This document shows, in pieces, positions 61,595 through 64,000 of a stretch of DNA of 64,000 bases. A program made the translations under genes and the position numbers. The notes below the pieces were generated by a model. The model saw only the letters and a program-made list of their open reading frames with translations, searched no databases and was not told the DNA's origin. The DNA is from an uncultured Chitinophaga sp. (GTDB lineage Bacteria > Bacteroidota > Bacteroidia > Cytophagales > Cyclobacteriaceae). The first letter of the stretch is position 1. Each line of letters starts with the position of its first letter. Location of the stretch: contig CABHOK010000002.1 of the NCBI GenBank assembly GCA_902168205.1, forward strand, positions 1 to 64,000, given 5' to 3'.

Positions 61595-61756
61595 ATGCGC
61601 AGTGTTATGGAACGCAGTGACGATTTTGATATGATAGCATCCAAAGAAGGAGAGAATACTATAGCTGTAAAGAGAACGAAGTTATATCTGCCACTGCTAT
61701 CCTATAATATTTCACTTATGTTTTTTAAGGTGGTGAAAATATTCTTTCAGATATAG
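61595..61756 (+). CDS. Candidate small protein (53 aa)
   Basis: An open frame of 53 codons starts MRSVMERSDDFDMIASKEGE and ends YNISLMFFKVVKIFFQI. It has a polar N-terminal half and a hydrophobic C-terminal helix, so it could be a small membrane protein. No Shine-Dalgarno or homologue is known to me, and the region may simply be non-coding. It lies between the 75-aa protein and the stress protein. Confidence 0.22.
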   Translation: MRSVMERSDDFDMIASKEGENTIAVKRTKLYLPLLSYNISLMFFKVVKIFFQI

Positions 61757-61858
61757 ATCTTTTGCAGACGGAATATCCTGCTGTGGAGGTCGCGATAATC
61801 ACACACACTCACATTCCTGTTGATAGCAGTGTCCGAAGCTTATATAAAAACAATGCTT

Positions 61859-62713
61859 ATGAAAAAAATTCTTGTTCCAACTGATCTGTCTCCTGTTGCT
61901 GAGCTTGGTTTGAAGCTCGCGGTGGAGATTGCGAAACGCTCCGATGCTGTTATCAGCCTGGTGAATTTTACCCGACACCCGATCGGAGAAAGTTTTTCTG
62001 CTACAGGTGATATAAATCTGAAAGTAGATGAAGAGGCTAATCTATATACGGTACAACTGCTGCATGCTACCAAACAAAAAATGGAAGATCTTGCCGCACG
62101 CTATAGTATAGGAAATGTTATGATAGCTTCTTCTATTGTGGATGATGATTTCAAATCCGGTATTGATGAGTATCTGAAAAGTGAAAATATAGATCTCATT
62201 GTGATGGGTACGTCTGGTGAAGAGAATGTAAAAGAGATATTCACGGGAAATCATACCGAACAGGCTATCATGGTTTCGTCATGCCCGGTAATTTCTGTTC
62301 GTGATGGTTTCCGGATCGAGCAGTTCACAAATATAGTGGCGGCTGTAGACATAATTCCGGGTAACGAAAGTGCCCGTGGTTTGGAGACGCTCAGGCTGCT
62401 GGCAAAATACTTCGATGCACATATACACCTCGTGCATGTTCATGATACAGCGTCTGATAATAAAATTATACAATCAGAATATTTTAATCAGATGGCCCGA
62501 ATCGCCAACCTGGAAAATTTCTCTGTTACTATCCTGGAAGGAAATGATCCTGCGGAACGGATAATCGATTTTGCCCGTCAGGTAAGTGCCGGATTGATTA
62601 CAGTTCTAAAAAATAGTGGTAGTGGATTCAGATTATTCTCCCATCATTTTTCTGACAGAGTAGTGAAGGAAGTGGGCCGTCCGGTGTTCACCGTGAACCT
62701 TCATAACACATAG
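61859..62713 (+). CDS. Universal stress protein, tandem two-domain
   Basis: About 284 aa from the ATG at 61859. Two UspA domains: the first begins KKILVPTDLSPVAELGLKLA and ends with DLIVMGTSGEENVKEIF (about 125-145), containing the ATP-loop-like G-x-S-G-x9-G region; the second begins FTNIVAAVDIIPGNESARGL. USP proteins support survival under starvation or respiratory stress and bind ATP. The longer reading from 61820 begins with a TTG and is less likely; MKKILVPTDLS is the normal family start, and the ATG two codons earlier (61853) is an alternative. A strong terminator follows. Confidence 0.87.
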   Translation: MKKILVPTDLSPVAELGLKLAVEIAKRSDAVISLVNFTRHPIGESFSATGDINLKVDEEANLYTVQLLHATKQKMEDLAARYSIGNVMIASSIVDDDFKSGIDEYLKSENIDLIVMGTSGEENVKEIFTGNHTEQAIMVSSCPVISVRDGFRIEQFTNIVAAVDIIPGNESARGLETLRLLAKYFDAHIHLVHVHDTASDNKIIQSEYFNQMARIANLENFSVTILEGNDPAERIIDFARQVSAGLITVLKNSGSGFRLFSHHFSDRVVKEVGRPVFTVNLHNT

Positions 62714-62741
62714 ATCGTACCTGATACGTAACGAATACTGA

Positions 62742-62785
62742 AAGAGGCGAATCTGCGAAATTTGAGCAGATTCGCCTCTTTTTTA
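62742..62785 (+). terminator. Strong Rho-independent terminator
   Basis: AAGAGGCGAATCTGC (62742-62756) and GCAGATTCGCCTCTT (62766-62780) form a perfect 15-bp stem around a 9-base loop, followed by TTTTT. It ends the stress-protein message and isolates the adhesin gene. Confidence 0.93.
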
Positions 62786-62960
62786 CTTTTACTTTTTGAA
62801 TACGGAGTAGTTGCTATGTAAAAATACGGACATGCTAATCCATGAAGAACCTATATACGTATAACTATATGCACTGACCTTTCAAACCAAACATCGAGCG
62901 TAACTTTCGCGGTAAAAATAGATTGGTTTAATCAAAACATTCTGGCAACAGAAATCACGC

Positions 62961-64000
62961 ATGAAAAAAGGTATGTTTGAGGGACCTAAGAAGGTGATCA
63001 GTGTCAACGGGTTCGTAGCGTTGAGAAAAGTTTGTCTTCTTTTACTTTTCGCTTCTATTGGTTATACCACCTTTGGTCAAAGGTACTGGGTGGCAACTAC
63101 GGCATCAAACTGGAATAACGCTGCGAACTGGTCAACAACTTCAGGTGGAACAGGCGGAGCTTCTGTTCCCGGAGCCGGAGTAGCGGCTATATTTAACGGT
63201 AGCGGTACAGGAAATTGTACACTGGATATGGCACCCACCATTGGAAGTATATCCGTCAGTGGATATACCGGTACTATAAATCTGAATGGAAACAGTCTGA
63301 CTATCTCCGGTTCAACCGCTTTAACATTTTCTTCCGGCACGATAAGCAATAGCGGAGCAACAGCTTCAGTAGTATTAAGTACCACGAGTTCAGCTACCTT
63401 TAATGGCACGACTATATCTCCCAATATTACGGGAACAGCTGGTAGTATTACATTTAGCGGTGGTTCAACATTCGGGGGAACGGTAACGCTTTCCGCAGCG
63501 AATATACTTTTAAACGGAACTACCAGTTCTGTCAATACATTCAATGGTACCACTACACTTACTAAGACTGGTACAGGCAATGACTTAGGTACGGGAGGAA
63601 ACAGGTTTAACGGCACCACATCATTGATCAATACAGCCACAAGTGGAACCTTTGAGACAGCCAATAACTACTATGATATTTTCAATGGCAACCTTACGCT
63701 TACATGTTCTAATTCCGGTGCAGGGATTCCAATCGCTGATGGTTCGGCCGGTAATCAGTTTAATGGTAATATAGTTGTAAATTCCTCTGGTGCAGATATC
63801 AGTTTCTGTAATGGTTCAACGTCAGCGACTGCAACTTTAGCAGAAGGTAAAACAATCACGGCCGGTACGTTCACTGCCGGTGGACTTTATTTAAGAAGGT
63901 TTACGCAAGGAACAACGGCCGCAGGCACTGCTCAAACAATAACGTTAACCGGTACGGGTAATCTTGTGATTGGCCCCACGTCAACTTTCAATGGAAGTGT
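62961..64000 (+). CDS. Giant beta-strand-repeat adhesin, 5' part (cut by window edge)
   Basis: An open frame from the ATG at 62961 runs without stop to the end, 346 codons. The N-terminus has a signal peptide (LRKVCLLLLFASIGYTTFGQ), then RYWVATTASNWNNAANWSTT with GGASVPGAG, and further on Gly/Thr/Ser/Asn-rich repeats such as FNGTTISPNITG, NRFNGTTSLINTATSG and 'LTLTCSNSGAGIP'. This is the pattern of secreted Bacteroidota beta-helix or adhesin proteins, often delivered by the type IX system, whose C-terminal sorting domain would lie outside the window. The open minus frame at 63077-63664 is its shadow. Met5 is a possible alternative start. Confidence 0.8.
   Translation, partial: MKKGMFEGPKKVISVNGFVALRKVCLLLLFASIGYTTFGQRYWVATTASNWNNAANWSTTSGGTGGASVPGAGVAAIFNGSGTGNCTLDMAPTIGSISVSGYTGTINLNGNSLTISGSTALTFSSGTISNSGATASVVLSTTSSATFNGTTISPNITGTAGSITFSGGSTFGGTVTLSAANILLNGTTSSVNTFNGTTTLTKTGTGNDLGTGGNRFNGTTSLINTATSGTFETANNYYDIFNGNLTLTCSNSGAGIPIADGSAGNQFNGNIVVNSSGADISFCNGSTSATATLAEGKTITAGTFTAGGLYLRRFTQGTTAAGTAQTITLTGTGNLVIGPTSTFNGS

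Noticed and set aside
63077-63664. A 195-codon minus-strand frame rich in Val, Pro and Leu
   Set aside because: It is the reverse of the Gly/Thr-rich adhesin frame, which runs open through the same stretch and has a signal peptide.

Overview
The window looks like a chromosome segment from a Gram-negative Bacteroidota, most likely an aerobic or facultative member of the Cytophagales; that rank is inference. The evidence is a SusC/SusD pair, TonB receptors with carboxypeptidase-like N-terminal domains, promoter -7 boxes of the TAnnTTTG type (typA, tetR), mostly weak Shine-Dalgarno sites, and a giant beta-strand-repeat adhesin running off the right edge. No rRNA, tRNA or CRISPR array was seen.

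Region 1 (1-25 kb) is a nearly complete nitrate assimilation island. It holds siroheme synthesis (cobA), NADH nitrite reductase (nirBD), a nitrate-sensor kinase with a NarX/PilJ-type P-box and its NarL-type regulator, NarK, an outer-membrane porin, an NrtABD nitrate ABC transporter, a fused molybdenum nitrate reductase-flavoprotein (1175 aa), and a siroheme-less sulfite-reductase-like protein ending in a rubredoxin. Three promoter regions (cobA/nirB, the kinase gene, and narK with a divergent TonB receptor) carry clustered TACGTAA heptamers that I propose are the sites of the NarL-type regulator. Between these blocks lie a PRC-barrel protein, a NIPSNAP protein, a TetR-MFS unit with a perfect operator, and a DUF3820 protein.

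Region 2 (25-42 kb) looks like a phosphonate (aminophosphonate) utilisation locus unlike the classical C-P lyase or PhnWX sets. It has a PhnZ-type HD di-iron oxygenase, a phosphonatase-like HAD hydrolase, a TIGR03364-type FAD aminophosphonate oxidase, a DUF5690 permease overlapping a PHP phosphoesterase, an XRE-cupin regulator, a SusC/SusD pair and a secreted alkaline-phosphatase-superfamily hydrolase. The oxidase and susC promoters share an identical 15-bp block. A ClC channel and a GAF/Cache membrane sensor are embedded here.

Region 3 (42-54 kb) is mostly housekeeping: an unusual cyclase, TypA with a TPR protein, an AAC(6')-like acetyltransferase, the B12-dependent fused acyl-CoA mutase IcmF and an FtsX/MacB-type permease. 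Region 4 (53-61 kb) holds ethanolamine catabolism: permease and EutB together, but EutC about 4.6 kb away behind unrelated genes. Region 5 (61-64 kb) has a universal stress protein, a strong terminator and the 5' part of the adhesin.

Three families of short dispersed repeats sit at gene 3' ends throughout and in several cases contain the stop codon and the last codons. This is the most unexpected structural feature of the window.
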